This document shows positions 43,230-51,448 of a stretch of DNA of 64,000 nt, in pieces. The stretch covers positions 1-64,000 of the forward strand of contig JAJEEO010000015.1 in assembly GCA_022820925.1 (NCBI GenBank), given 5' to 3'. The notes under the pieces are model-generated. The model had not been told where the DNA came from. It searched no databases and saw only the letters and a list, made by a program, of their open reading frames with translations. The translations under genes and the position numbers were made by a program. The stretch comes from Acidimicrobiia bacterium. Its GTDB lineage: Bacteria > Actinomycetota > Acidimicrobiia > Acidimicrobiales > Poriferisodalaceae. Numbering within the stretch: position 1 is the stretch's first letter; each line of letters opens with the position of its first letter.

Positions 43230-43505
43230 TCAGGGTTCGATTCCCACCGACTCAGGCCAGACTTCGCCGGCGAGCTCAGGGCCATAGCGGGCAACGACAA
43301 GACCCAAGAAGACCTCGCTGTCGTCGTAATCGGGGTGGCGCATTCGCACCGACCTCTCCTCCATGACCGCACCCTCCACGTTGAGCTGACGCCATTCCTC
43401 AAGCCGCTGCGGAACTGTGCGGGCACGGACGGCGTCCATCTGACGCCGCCAAACGTGATCAGGCGTGTCCGCCGGACGTCCAGAGGGATTGCGGCGCACC
43501 GTCAC
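43230..43505 (-). CDS. Small helical partner of the nucleotidyltransferase (putative antitoxin)
   Basis: About 91 aa. DTPDHVWRRQMDAVRARTVPQRLEEWRQLNVEGAVMEERSVRMRHPDYDDSEVFLGLVVARYGPELAGEVW follows the pattern of the short helical proteins (TPxHxxxxQxxxLR...RHPxxSExEV...YGxELAxxV) that precede this nucleotidyltransferase type. The exact start is uncertain: GTG at 43505 or 43499, or ATG at 43439, which would cut the conserved TPxH part. It ends 29 bp before the NTase start. Confidence 0.65.
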   Translation of the reverse strand: MTVRRNPSGRPADTPDHVWRRQMDAVRARTVPQRLEEWRQLNVEGAVMEERSVRMRHPDYDDSEVFLGLVVARYGPELAGEVWPESVGIEP

Positions 43506-43605
43506 AACCCGAATCGTACTGAACCCCTGTGACAGCCATCCTGTCCCGCAAAACCCAGAGAACACCAACTTGCTCTGACCAGTGCATTTGGGAACTTCTG
43601 GGAAT

Positions 43606-43640
43606 CCCTGACATGGTTCCTGGGTGTCGGAGGGGGGACT
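43606..43640. repeat. Right copy of the tRNA-Leu repeat (putative attR, inside tRNA gene)
   Basis: The identical core 43624-43640 covers the 3' end of the tRNA-Leu gene (T-stem end, acceptor strand, discriminator). The rest, 43606-43623, resembles 39317-39328 with two short insertions. The segment between the copies is about 4.3 kb. Confidence 0.7.
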
Positions 43641-43708
43641 TGAACCCCCACACCCTTTCGGGCACTAGATCCTTAATCTAGCGCGTCTGCCAATTCCGCC
43701 ACTCCGAC
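43625..43708 (-). tRNA. tRNA-Leu, anticodon read as AAG
   Basis: Acceptor strands GTCGGAG and CTCCGAC pair perfectly, with discriminator A and no encoded CCA. The anticodon stem CTAGA/TCTAG encloses TTAAGGA, so the anticodon is AAG. A long variable arm (CCCGAAAGGG) marks a class II tRNA, and the T-arm is GGGGG-TTCAAGT-CCCCC. Leu(AAG) would need A34-to-inosine editing and is not the usual bacterial set; the reading depends on this stem alignment. The 3' end is duplicated at 39329-39345. Confidence 0.88.
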
Positions 43709-43798
43709 TGAGAGCCCGAAAACCGGCCGGTGGGCAGCCATTTCGGGGCGCATCAGCATAGCGCTGCCGGGCAATTTCTTCGGCAGATTCGGAAACGC

Positions 43799-44635
43799 TC
43801 AGGCCTCGTCGATCGCCGTCGCGAGCGCGTCCAGGCGGCCCGGGTCGAGCTCGCCCCGCCACGACCACACGACGATGTCGACGCCGGCATCGAAGAACTC
43901 CTGCGCACCGGCCACAGCCCCCACGACGTCTCCGGCCTCCAAGCTGAGGTGGATCGACCGGTCGATCTCCGCCTGGTCGCGGCCGACACGCTCGCAGTGG
44001 GCCTGCAGCACCCCGTCGAGTTCCTGCCATGCGGCGACGTCGTCTGGGAAGAGCATGTCCCACTGGTCGGCATACTTCGCCGCAGTTCGCAGGGTTCGCA
44101 CTCGGCCCGACCCGCCGATGACTATCGGGATGCGGTCCTGCACCGACTTGGGCTCGCACCACGCATCGGTCAGCTCGAAGAAGCGGCCCTTGTGCGTGGT
44201 CGTCGACTCGGTGAGCAGCTTGACGATCACCTCCATGCCCTCTTCGAGCCGGTCGGAGCGGTCGCGCAGCGGACCGAGGTCGATGCCGTACGCATCGCTC
44301 TCCATGAAGTTCCAGCCAGCACCCATCCCCAGCTCGAAGCGCCCGTTGGAGATGTGGTCGAGCGTGGCTGCCATGTTGGCCGTCACCGCCGGGTGACGGT
44401 GGTGCATGCCGTTGACCATGGCGCCGATGCGGATCCGCTCGGTCGCCTGGGCCAGCGCCGCCAGCATCGTCCAGCCTTCGAGGTTCGGGCCGTCGTAGGG
44501 CGGTGCCAGCGGGTAGAAGTGGTCCCAGTTCCACGCCGACTCGATGACCTCCATCTCGTCAGCGAGCTGCCACAGCGTCAGGTATTCCGGCCAGGCAGCA
44601 TGGTGCGGCGGGGTCTTGATCGCGTGTCGTCCCAT
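43799..44635 (-). CDS. LLM-class F420-dependent oxidoreductase
   Basis: 278 aa bacterial luciferase-like TIM barrel. ADEMEVIESAWNWDHFYPL, TERIRIGAMVNGMHHRHPAVTANMAATLDHISNGRFELGMGAGWN, and IPIVIGGSGRVRTLRTAAKYADQWD are the signatures of the F420-binding LLM group. The start at 44635 has AAGGAG seven bases upstream; the track start is 18 codons longer. Substrate unknown. Confidence 0.88.
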   Translation of the reverse strand: MGRHAIKTPPHHAAWPEYLTLWQLADEMEVIESAWNWDHFYPLAPPYDGPNLEGWTMLAALAQATERIRIGAMVNGMHHRHPAVTANMAATLDHISNGRFELGMGAGWNFMESDAYGIDLGPLRDRSDRLEEGMEVIVKLLTESTTTHKGRFFELTDAWCEPKSVQDRIPIVIGGSGRVRTLRTAAKYADQWDMLFPDDVAAWQELDGVLQAHCERVGRDQAEIDRSIHLSLEAGDVVGAVAGAQEFFDAGVDIVVWSWRGELDPGRLDALATAIDEA

Positions 44636-44696
44636 CGGGGCTCCTTGTCGCAGGCGCTTCGCACAATAGGGGCGCGGTGGCCCCGGCACCGAAGGC

Positions 44697-44927
44697 TCAG
44701 GCGAGCAAGAGGCCGAGTATCAGCGTGGTGAAGCCGAACGAGACAGCCACCACCACTGTGATGCGGCTCAGGTTCTTCTCGGCGACTGTCGAGCCCGCAG
44801 CGGTGGAGCCCACGGTGCCGCCGAACATGTCCGACACCCCGCCGCCGCGGCCGCTGTGCAGCAGCACCAGGCCGATCAGACCGAATGCCGACAGCAGGTG
44901 TATCGCCCCGATGATCCACACCATCAC
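44697..44927 (-). CDS. secG: Preprotein translocase subunit SecG
   Basis: 76 aa with two hydrophobic helices (VWIIGAIHLLSAFGLIGLVLLHS and ITVVVAVSFGFTTLILGLLL) flanking HSGRGGGVSDMFGGTVGSTAAGSTVAEKNLSRIT. That loop is the actinobacterial SecG signature. Component of the SecYEG channel in the plasma membrane. In many Gram-positive genomes secG follows tpiA directly; here about 9 kb of other genes lie between tpiA and secG, both on the minus strand. Either of the first two Met codons may be used. Confidence 0.93.
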   Translation of the reverse strand: MMVWIIGAIHLLSAFGLIGLVLLHSGRGGGVSDMFGGTVGSTAAGSTVAEKNLSRITVVVAVSFGFTTLILGLLLA

Positions 44928-44988
44928 GCGCTTGAGGCTACCGGCGCCTCACGCCCGCCCCGAAGGAGCTGCCGGATCGAGCAGGTCG

Positions 44989-46587
44989 CTACGGCGTGAT
45001 CGGGTGGGTGATCGGGGTGCTGCCCTTGGCGCCGGGCACCCAGCCCTCGATGATGGCGCTGAAGCCGCCCGCTCCCCCGCCGGCCCGAACGACCATCGGC
45101 GACCACGGCGGGAGCTTGCGCAAGCCGCCGCTGGCGGCACCCTCGGCCGAGCCGAATACATGCCCGCCGTCGACCGAGCCGTCCTGGTTGCCCCCGACCT
45201 CAGCGCCCCGGAGCTGCTGCACGAAGCCCTCGGGCAAGCCCTCCTCGATGCCGCCGGCGCCGCACACCGCGAAGTCCAGATCTAACTGCAGCAGCGGATC
45301 CAGCTCGTCGTAGAAGCGCTGCTTTGTCCAACCCGAATCGGCGAACGTCGACATGTGCTCGGGCGTCATCACCACCATCGCCTCGGTGGGCAGCTTGCGA
45401 TTGCCGACGCACATCAGCTGTTGGGCAAGCGTGCGGATGAGCGAGCCGGGCGTGCGGGAGACCTGGTCGATGCAGCCGATCGGGCCGTGCCCGGCGAACA
45501 GCGTCACCGTGTCCTGGCCGGGCTCGAAGCCCCGGGTGACCGACAGCGGCGGCCAGCCGTCGGGCAGCCCCTCCTCGTCCTCGGCAAAGCACCAGCCGAC
45601 CTTGGAGGGCGACCCGAGCGCCGAGCGGTCGATGCCGCCGATGCCCGGCTTGCCGCCGCCCACATTGCGGATCACGAGCTGCAGGGCCCGCCCGATCGTG
45701 GAGTTGGCCCGGTTGCCCTGGCCGAGCGCGTTCTTGTCGGTGTTCATGCCGATGCGCTGGCGGATCGGGCCGTTCACGATCACGATCGGCCCCGAGAACC
45801 ACAACGTGCACAGCAGCCCGTGCATGTTGAACGTGTCAGTGCACGCCGCCTCGACGGCAGCCAGCACGACTGGCAGGTACTCGGGCTTGCAGCCGGCCAT
45901 CACTGCATTGACTGCCACCTTCTCCACCGTGCACTCGGCCAGCGTCGGCGGCACCACGGCCACGATCTCGTCAGGCGCACGCGTCGTTCCCGCCAGCATG
46001 GCGGCCACCCGCGCCTCGGTGGGCGGCACCACCGGCAGCCCGTCAGACCAGCCGCGGTCATACGCCGCCTCGACGGGATCCTCCGCCGATGCCAGCTCCA
46101 CCTTGCGGCTTGCGAACGACGTGGCGCCGAAACGCAGCGCCAGCTCGTCGGCCAGCAGCGGGTCCACCGACATCGAACCGCAGCCCGGTCGCATATCTGG
46201 CAGGCCAGTTCCCAGGTCTTCGGCGCCGCTGAGCGCTTCCCAGCTCGTGCGATCCCAGCCCACGGTGCGGGCCAACTCTCGGCCGTCCATCACTGCCATG
46301 AGCGTCGGCACGGTCTCGATCTCGTGGTGCCACGACACGGCCAGGTCATGGTCATGGACGATCTCCGCTGACTGCCCGCCGAGCGCAGCCATGAACTCGG
46401 GGTCGTCCTGGGTGAACACCGTCAGGCGAGTACCGCTGCGCACGGCATGGTCAACGAGCTCGGCGAGCACTGGCTCGACGTCGCGGCAGGTGGGGCAATC
46501 TCGCTTGACGAATGCCACCAGCCCGTCGGCCAGGCTCGGCTGGCCGGGGCCGGACACTCCCGTCGGTGATTCGTTCCTTGCAGGCAC
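44989..46587 (-). CDS. Thioredoxin-like domain fused to UGSC-like / uncharacterised domain
   Basis: 532 aa. Residues about 20-130 are thioredoxin-like with CPTC in VKRDCPTCRDVEPVLAELV and a cis-Pro region TVPTLMAV. A linker with RPGCGSMSVDP follows, then a large domain: RGWSDGLPVVPPTEARVAAMLAGTTR, VEKVAVNAVMAGCKPEYLPVVLAAVEA, FSGPIVIVNGPIRQRIGMNTDKNALGQGNRANSTIGRA. From memory this second domain occurs in proteins linked to UGSC-motif (seleno)proteins, here in a cysteine form (CGSM). Function unknown. GTG start. It lies between patatin and secG, same strand. Confidence 0.6.
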   Translation of the reverse strand: MPARNESPTGVSGPGQPSLADGLVAFVKRDCPTCRDVEPVLAELVDHAVRSGTRLTVFTQDDPEFMAALGGQSAEIVHDHDLAVSWHHEIETVPTLMAVMDGRELARTVGWDRTSWEALSGAEDLGTGLPDMRPGCGSMSVDPLLADELALRFGATSFASRKVELASAEDPVEAAYDRGWSDGLPVVPPTEARVAAMLAGTTRAPDEIVAVVPPTLAECTVEKVAVNAVMAGCKPEYLPVVLAAVEAACTDTFNMHGLLCTLWFSGPIVIVNGPIRQRIGMNTDKNALGQGNRANSTIGRALQLVIRNVGGGKPGIGGIDRSALGSPSKVGWCFAEDEEGLPDGWPPLSVTRGFEPGQDTVTLFAGHGPIGCIDQVSRTPGSLIRTLAQQLMCVGNRKLPTEAMVVMTPEHMSTFADSGWTKQRFYDELDPLLQLDLDFAVCGAGGIEEGLPEGFVQQLRGAEVGGNQDGSVDGGHVFGSAEGAASGGLRKLPPWSPMVVRAGGGAGGFSAIIEGWVPGAKGSTPITHPITP

Positions 46588-46673
46588 GTCGCGACTCTAG
46601 GTCCGAGCGGCAGCAGCAATCTCAGGGGCGGCCGCCGGGTCGCCTCGGCCGGCGGATGCGTTGAAGTCCGCTG

Positions 46674-47684
46674 CTACAAGGGATGTGCCTCGAACTGCTC
46701 GGAGGCGGTGGCGTAGGCCTGCAGCGCCACGGCCGGTCGGCGTCGCGGGTCGAGCAGGTTGCTGCCCATGGCATCGAGGTCGGCCGATGCCGGCATGACG
46801 ATCTCCACACGCTCGCACTCCGTCAGGCTCAGGCGTTCGCACTCGGTTGTCATCCGGCTGACGATGCGCAACGCGCTCCAGGCGAGTGTTGTCGCTCCGA
46901 AGTCCATCGCCGCGGCAATCGGCATCGCCCATGGCCGTGTCCCGGACGGCACTGCGGCGATGCCCATCGGGGAGCTCACCACCACGAGGTCGTACTGCTC
47001 ACCCTGGAGCACATCGAGGTTGTCCGAGGAGTGAACACCGGCATCGATATAGGACGTTCCGTCGATCTCGACGGGCTCGAACACCGCCGGCACAGCGCAC
47101 GATGCAGCCACAGCCTGCTCGGGTGTCGCAGGACCCGTCTTGGAGAACACCACCCGCTGGCCGGTGTCGAGCTCGACGACGGGCACTCGCAGCTCGACGC
47201 CCGCCGGCCACTCGCTCCCGAAGAGCGCACGGACAATGTCTGCGACGTGCGATGTCGGCACCTTGCCCTTGGGCAGCATCGAGGCCATCGCTGTACCCGG
47301 CGACACGCTCCCCGGCACCAGCATTCCGAGCATCCCGACATGCGGTGCCATGGGTGCGCCGATTGCGGCAGTGGCCTGGCGCTTCGGGCCGCGCCGGGCC
47401 CGTGCCGCGCCGAGCAGCCGCTCGCCGTCGGGGCTGAGCGGCTGACGTGTCTCGCGGCGGAACAGATCGCTGGGGCTGAGCCCGGCAGCCACCAGCGCGC
47501 CAGAGATCGAACCGGCCGAGGTGCCGACGATCAGGTCGACCTCGCGCGCGTCTATCCCCCATGCGTCCTCGAGCGCCTTGAGCACGCCGGCATGGAACGC
47601 GCCGCCGACGATCCCGCCGGAGCCCATGACCAGCGCGACACGGCGACCGGTCCGGCCGCGCTTGCCGGCAGCACTCTCGCCCAT
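46674..47684 (-). CDS. Patatin-like phospholipase
   Basis: 336 aa. The oxyanion glycine-rich loop VMGSGGIVGGAFHAGVLKAL, the nucleophile motif VGTSAGSISGALVAAG, and the aspartate dyad motif SYIDAGVHS (normally DGG/A) mark a patatin-type lipid acyl hydrolase. No signal peptide. It lies 40 bp downstream of phaC on the same strand and may be cotranscribed. A link with granule or membrane lipid turnover is possible but not shown. Confidence 0.88.
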   Translation of the reverse strand: MGESAAGKRGRTGRRVALVMGSGGIVGGAFHAGVLKALEDAWGIDAREVDLIVGTSAGSISGALVAAGLSPSDLFRRETRQPLSPDGERLLGAARARRGPKRQATAAIGAPMAPHVGMLGMLVPGSVSPGTAMASMLPKGKVPTSHVADIVRALFGSEWPAGVELRVPVVELDTGQRVVFSKTGPATPEQAVAASCAVPAVFEPVEIDGTSYIDAGVHSSDNLDVLQGEQYDLVVVSSPMGIAAVPSGTRPWAMPIAAAMDFGATTLAWSALRIVSRMTTECERLSLTECERVEIVMPASADLDAMGSNLLDPRRRPAVALQAYATASEQFEAHPL

Positions 47685-47724
47685 GAGCCTCGAAGCGCTC
47701 CGACTCGGCCTCGAAGAACCGCAG

Positions 47725-48867
47725 CTAGCCCTCGACGTCGCTGTGCTCGAGCATCCAGCCGATCATCGAAGGAATCGAGCGCTTCCGAGCGCCATTGCCC
47801 ACGATCAGCCCGACGTGGCCGGCGGGCAGCTTCATCTCGGTGGCGTCGTCGGAGCCGACCATCTCATCGAGGCCGTAGGTGGACTCGGGCGGCACGATGT
47901 GGTCGCGCTCGGCGATCACGTTCAGGAACGGCGCGGTGATGTCGGCAAGGTCCAGCTTGCGGCCGCCCAGCATCAGGTCGCCGGTCACGAATCCGTTGCC
48001 CTCGTTGAACATCTCGACGGTCTGGACCATCGTGGCGCCCGGGAACGGGATGTGATTGCGGGTCCACGACGTCATGGCCTGGTACGAGCTGAGGAACTTG
48101 TCGTCGTCAAGGTGCTCCCAGAAGTCCATGACCGTGCTGAGATCCGACGTCGGCGTCAGCAGCGTGAACGAGGCCCGCACGGCCTCGGCGGGCACGTTGC
48201 CGGTGTGGTCCATCAGGTGCGCCGGGTCGATGCCGCCCTCGCCGACACCGGTCATGACCGTGGGCATCTTGGTGAAGTCCACCGGGGTCGCCATCACCAC
48301 AAGGTTGCGGATCGGATCCTCGGGATGGCCGGCCGCATACAGCAGCGACAGCAGGCCGCCGTAGCAGTAGCCGAACACCGTGACGCCGTTGTCGCCGCCC
48401 ATCTGGTTGACCTTGGCCACCGCCTGGGGCAGCAGCTCGTCGCAGTAGGTCTCGAGGGTGTTGTTGGCCTCTTCCTCGTCGGGCACGCCCCAGTCGAGCA
48501 GGAAGACGTCGAAGCCCTCGGCCACGAGCCGCTCGATGAAGCTGTTGCCCGGCTGCAGGTCCAAGATGAACGAGCGGCTGACGAGGCTCATCACCAGCAG
48601 CAGCGGCGGGCGGACGGTCGGGCTCTCGCTGCGGTAGCGGTACAGCACCGCCTTGCCGTTGCTCCACACGGCGTCGCGGGGCGTCTGGCCGACCGGGGCA
48701 CGGTCGATGCCCATGACGTGGCGAGTGAGGTTCCACCAGCGCCGCATGCCGGTCTCCCACATCTCGGCGTAAGGGCCGAACAGGTTGGGCAGCTCGGCGT
48801 CGCGCTCGGGCGACTCGCCGCTGGTGCCGGACGCGGACTTGGGCTTGATCGTCGTGGTTGCAGACAT
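47725..48867 (-). CDS. phaC: Polyhydroxyalkanoate synthase (PhaC, class III-like)
   Basis: 380 aa, the size of class III PhaC. The lipase-like box is GYCYGG with the nucleophile cysteine at about 168. Aspartate in VIAERDHIVPPES and histidine in LPAGHVGLIVG complete the catalytic triad. FDVFLLDWGVPDEEEANNTLETY is a PhaC signature. It polymerises 3-hydroxyacyl-CoA on carbonosomes. Class III enzymes need PhaE, and the small protein encoded just upstream on the same strand is a candidate. Promoter and MarR-type operator lie before that small gene. Confidence 0.9.
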   Translation of the reverse strand: MSATTTIKPKSASGTSGESPERDAELPNLFGPYAEMWETGMRRWWNLTRHVMGIDRAPVGQTPRDAVWSNGKAVLYRYRSESPTVRPPLLLVMSLVSRSFILDLQPGNSFIERLVAEGFDVFLLDWGVPDEEEANNTLETYCDELLPQAVAKVNQMGGDNGVTVFGYCYGGLLSLLYAAGHPEDPIRNLVVMATPVDFTKMPTVMTGVGEGGIDPAHLMDHTGNVPAEAVRASFTLLTPTSDLSTVMDFWEHLDDDKFLSSYQAMTSWTRNHIPFPGATMVQTVEMFNEGNGFVTGDLMLGGRKLDLADITAPFLNVIAERDHIVPPESTYGLDEMVGSDDATEMKLPAGHVGLIVGNGARKRSIPSMIGWMLEHSDVEG

Positions 48868-48896
48868 GGATGTTCTTTCGATGAGAGGGGGGTCGG

Positions 48897-49289
48897 TCAG
48901 GAAACTTCGACGGCGGCGGCAGGCCTCTTGGCAGCCGGCTTCTTCGCAGTGGTCTTCTTCCGGGCCGGCTGTGCCGAGCCGTTGGTGGCCGGCTCGTCGC
49001 CGGCGGGAGCAACCGCGGCCACCTCGAAGACGAGGTTCTTTAGGCCCTTCAGCTCCCGATCCACCGCAGCGACCTGCTGGCGCAGCTTGCGAACATCAGT
49101 GGCCGCCGGCAGGTTCCAGAAGTGCAGCCACCGCCGGCTGGCACGCTCGAATTCGGCGGTCAGCGCGCTGGTGACCTTGGCGCTCGCCGCCATGAAGTCG
49201 CGGAAGCCGTCCGAGGCTGCGAATTGCTGGAGTCCGGGCGCTACGGCCTTCTCCCATTCGTTGTAGATCTCACGCCATTGCTTGGCCAT
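48897..49289 (-). CDS. PhaE/phasin-like protein with Lys/Ala-rich tail
   Basis: About 130 aa. MAKQWREIYNEWEKAVAPGLQQFAASDGFRDFMAASAKVTSALTAEF is amphipathic helix; residues 70-95 (VRKLRQQVAAVDRELKGLKNLV) look like a coiled coil, as in PhaE/phasin proteins. The C-terminus is a basic KKTTAKKPAAKRPAA tail like those of PhaF/histone H1-like granule proteins that bind DNA. It lies 29 bp upstream of phaC. The ATG at 49289 is preceded by GGAGGAAA; the track start at 49334 is less likely. Confidence 0.75.
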   Translation of the reverse strand: MAKQWREIYNEWEKAVAPGLQQFAASDGFRDFMAASAKVTSALTAEFERASRRWLHFWNLPAATDVRKLRQQVAAVDRELKGLKNLVFEVAAVAPAGDEPATNGSAQPARKKTTAKKPAAKRPAAAVEVS

Positions 49290-49407
49290 GTGTGTTTCCT
49301 CCGGAATAAAGGGGGGTGTCCGGGTTGCTGTCACGGGGTCCGGCGGCGCACGAGACGCCTGCCGGTGCGAATTGAACAGCCGCTGAGACAGATGCCTCCG
49401 CCGCTCA

Positions 49408-49427
49408 ATTGCATGACGCTATGCAAT
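49408..49427. promoter_or_regulatory. Inverted repeat (probable MarR-type operator) at the pha promoter
   Basis: ATTGCAT-gacgct-ATGCAAT is a perfect 7-6-7 inverted repeat. It abuts the -10 of the minus-strand pha promoter and would cover its transcription start. A divergent MarR-family gene begins 115 bp away. Confidence 0.6.
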
Positions 49428-49454
49428 CATATACAGGTTAACGCCCTGAAACAA
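49426..49454 (-). promoter_or_regulatory. Sigma70-type promoter for the phasin-phaC genes
   Basis: On the minus strand: TTGTTT (49449-49454), a 17-base spacer, then TATGAT (49426-49431). It lies about 140 bp before the phasin-like start codon. Confidence 0.55.
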
Positions 49455-49542
49455 GACAGTTTCGCCTAGAACAATTGTGTGACACGCTGCAATGACCTGC
49501 GGGCAGCAGGCGGGCGGATCGGCTAGGCTATGAAGACAGCCG

Positions 49543-50151
49543 ATGAATATGATCGATCTGGACCAGCAGGGTGCGGGAGACCCAGCGCAGTCCCTTGACA
49601 GCGGCACTCGCCGCACGCTCGGACTGCCTCGTGTTCGTGACGCGCGACCTCACAGCGATCCCCCGTCCACCGATTGGGGTGACGACTGGGACCTCGATCA
49701 CAAGGTCGCCGCGCTGTGGCGCACAGCTCGACTGGGACCCACCGTCGAGCGCCTGCGCCGCCACGTCCTCGGCGGCGGATCGCAGTCCATCGAGCCGGGC
49801 CAGTTCCGTGCGCTCGACGCCGTCGCCGGCAACGGGCCCGCAACCATCCGCACGCTCGCCGACATCATGGACGTGGAGCCCAGCACCGTCACCCGTGCGG
49901 TCACCAGGCTCGAGACAGACGGACTCGTCTACAAGCAACGAGCCGAGCGCGACCACCGGGAGGTGCTGGTGGAGCTGACCGATCTCGGAGCGGCCCGCCA
50001 CCAGTACTTCGTGGACCGCGCCTATCGCATCTACGAGGAGATCTTCACGGTCTTCGACACCGGCGAGCGTGAGGTTCTTGCAGACTTGCTCGAACGCATG
50101 CTCGTGTCGACCGACGCCGCGCTCGCACGGCTCGACGCCCGGGCGCTGTAG
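49543..50151 (+). CDS. MarR family transcriptional regulator
   Basis: 202 aa. A 50-residue charged N-terminal extension precedes the winged helix: LDAVAGNGPATIRTLADIMDVEPSTVTRAVTRLETDGLVYKQRAERDHREVLVELTDLGA. This is the MarR recognition helix and wing. The flanking helices form the dimer interface. It is divergent from the phasin-phaC genes, and an inverted repeat over that promoter is its most likely site, so it probably controls PHA granule genes. The ligand is unknown. Confidence 0.85.
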   Translation: MNMIDLDQQGAGDPAQSLDSGTRRTLGLPRVRDARPHSDPPSTDWGDDWDLDHKVAALWRTARLGPTVERLRRHVLGGGSQSIEPGQFRALDAVAGNGPATIRTLADIMDVEPSTVTRAVTRLETDGLVYKQRAERDHREVLVELTDLGAARHQYFVDRAYRIYEEIFTVFDTGEREVLADLLERMLVSTDAALARLDARAL

Positions 50152-50194
50152 CGCCGGATCTCAGCACCAAGTCTCCAGGAAGATCTCCCACCGA

Positions 50195-51424
50195 ATGGCC
50201 ACCGCCCCCACCGACGCTCACACAGGCAGCCCCCCGCCGGCCTCGCGCAGGCCGAGGTCGCCGCTGCGCGCCGGCTGCCGGGCGGCGGGGTCGGTAGCCG
50301 AGTGGATCCGGGGACACAACGAGGACGACCTGCCCGCGGTGCGCCAGACACCCTCCGCCGCGTGGAAGTGGATGATCGACGAGTGGGCGCTGCAGTTCGA
50401 GCTGGCGACGGCCCGCATGCGGATCCCCGACGGCCCGTTCCGGCAGCGGCTGCGCTCGGAGCTGGCCGAGGCCCACCGGCTCTATGCGGACTGCGGCTGG
50501 CTGGACGACCCCGCCGCCTACCACCGCACTCCCCCACCGCTCGACTCCGGCGTGGACGTGCGCGCCACCTCTGCCGGCGACGCCGACTTCTGGCACGTCC
50601 GCTTCCGCAGCGAATTCGAGCCGTGGCCCGGCGAGCCCGGCCGCGACCGCTGGATGAACTACCGGCCGGTTCGCACCACCCACGCGTGGATGCTGGAGCA
50701 CGCCGACCGGCCCCGCCCGTGGGTGGTGGCCGTCAACGGCTACCGCACCGGCGAGGCCGAGCTGGACATGTGGATGCTGTACGCGCACCGCCTCCACCGG
50801 CGCTGGGGGCTCAACGTGATCGCCGTCGTGCTCCCGCTGCACGGCCCCCGGGCCATCGGCATGAGCGGCTCGCGAGTCATCCACGCCGGTGCCATGAACA
50901 CCGTGTTCACCGTGGCGCAGGGTGCGTGGGACATCCGCCGGGTGATCGGCTGGGTGCGCGACCAGCACGAAGCGCCTGCCGTCGCGGTGTCAGGCGTCTC
51001 GCTGGGCGGCTACATGGCAGCCATGACCGCCGCGCTCGAAGACGACCTGGCGGCCGTGATCGCCGGGGTCCCCGAGAGCGACCTGGCGCGCGGCACCCGC
51101 CGGCAGGTCGAACCGCTGCTGCCCCCGTTCTACGAGCAGTGGGGACTGTCGTGGGAGCCGTACGAGCAGATCCTTTCGGTGGTGTCGCCGCTGTCGCTGC
51201 CGTGCCTGGTGCCCCGCGAGCGCCGCTACATCTATGCCGGCCTGCTCGACCGCTGGGTGCGTCCCGGCAACATCAAGACGCTGTGGGAGCACTGGGAGCG
51301 TCCCGACATGCTGTGGTACCAGGGCTCGCACCTGTCCTACCCCTTCGAGCGCGACGTCACCCGCTATGTCGATCGGGCAGCGCTCGAGACGTTCGGCCGC
51401 CAGCCGGCGTCGCCGCCGCGCTGA
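50195..51424 (+). CDS. Alpha/beta hydrolase (possible PHA- or lipid-related)
   Basis: About 409 aa. The core is WVVAVNGYRTGEAELDMWMLYAHRLHRRWGLNVIAVVLPLHGPRAIG, then VRDQHEAPAVAVSGVSLGGYMAAMTAALED with the nucleophile elbow GVSLGG. The catalytic Asp/His pair lies in the last 120 residues (YIYAGLLDRWVRP, GSHLSYPFERDV). Long N-terminal helical region. The start at 50195 is chosen; the track ORF runs into the MarR gene. It follows marR by 43 bp on the same strand. Specific function unknown. Confidence 0.75.
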   Translation: MATAPTDAHTGSPPPASRRPRSPLRAGCRAAGSVAEWIRGHNEDDLPAVRQTPSAAWKWMIDEWALQFELATARMRIPDGPFRQRLRSELAEAHRLYADCGWLDDPAAYHRTPPPLDSGVDVRATSAGDADFWHVRFRSEFEPWPGEPGRDRWMNYRPVRTTHAWMLEHADRPRPWVVAVNGYRTGEAELDMWMLYAHRLHRRWGLNVIAVVLPLHGPRAIGMSGSRVIHAGAMNTVFTVAQGAWDIRRVIGWVRDQHEAPAVAVSGVSLGGYMAAMTAALEDDLAAVIAGVPESDLARGTRRQVEPLLPPFYEQWGLSWEPYEQILSVVSPLSLPCLVPRERRYIYAGLLDRWVRPGNIKTLWEHWERPDMLWYQGSHLSYPFERDVTRYVDRAALETFGRQPASPPR

Positions 51425-51448
51425 GCACATCTCGCGCGCTGAGGGCTG

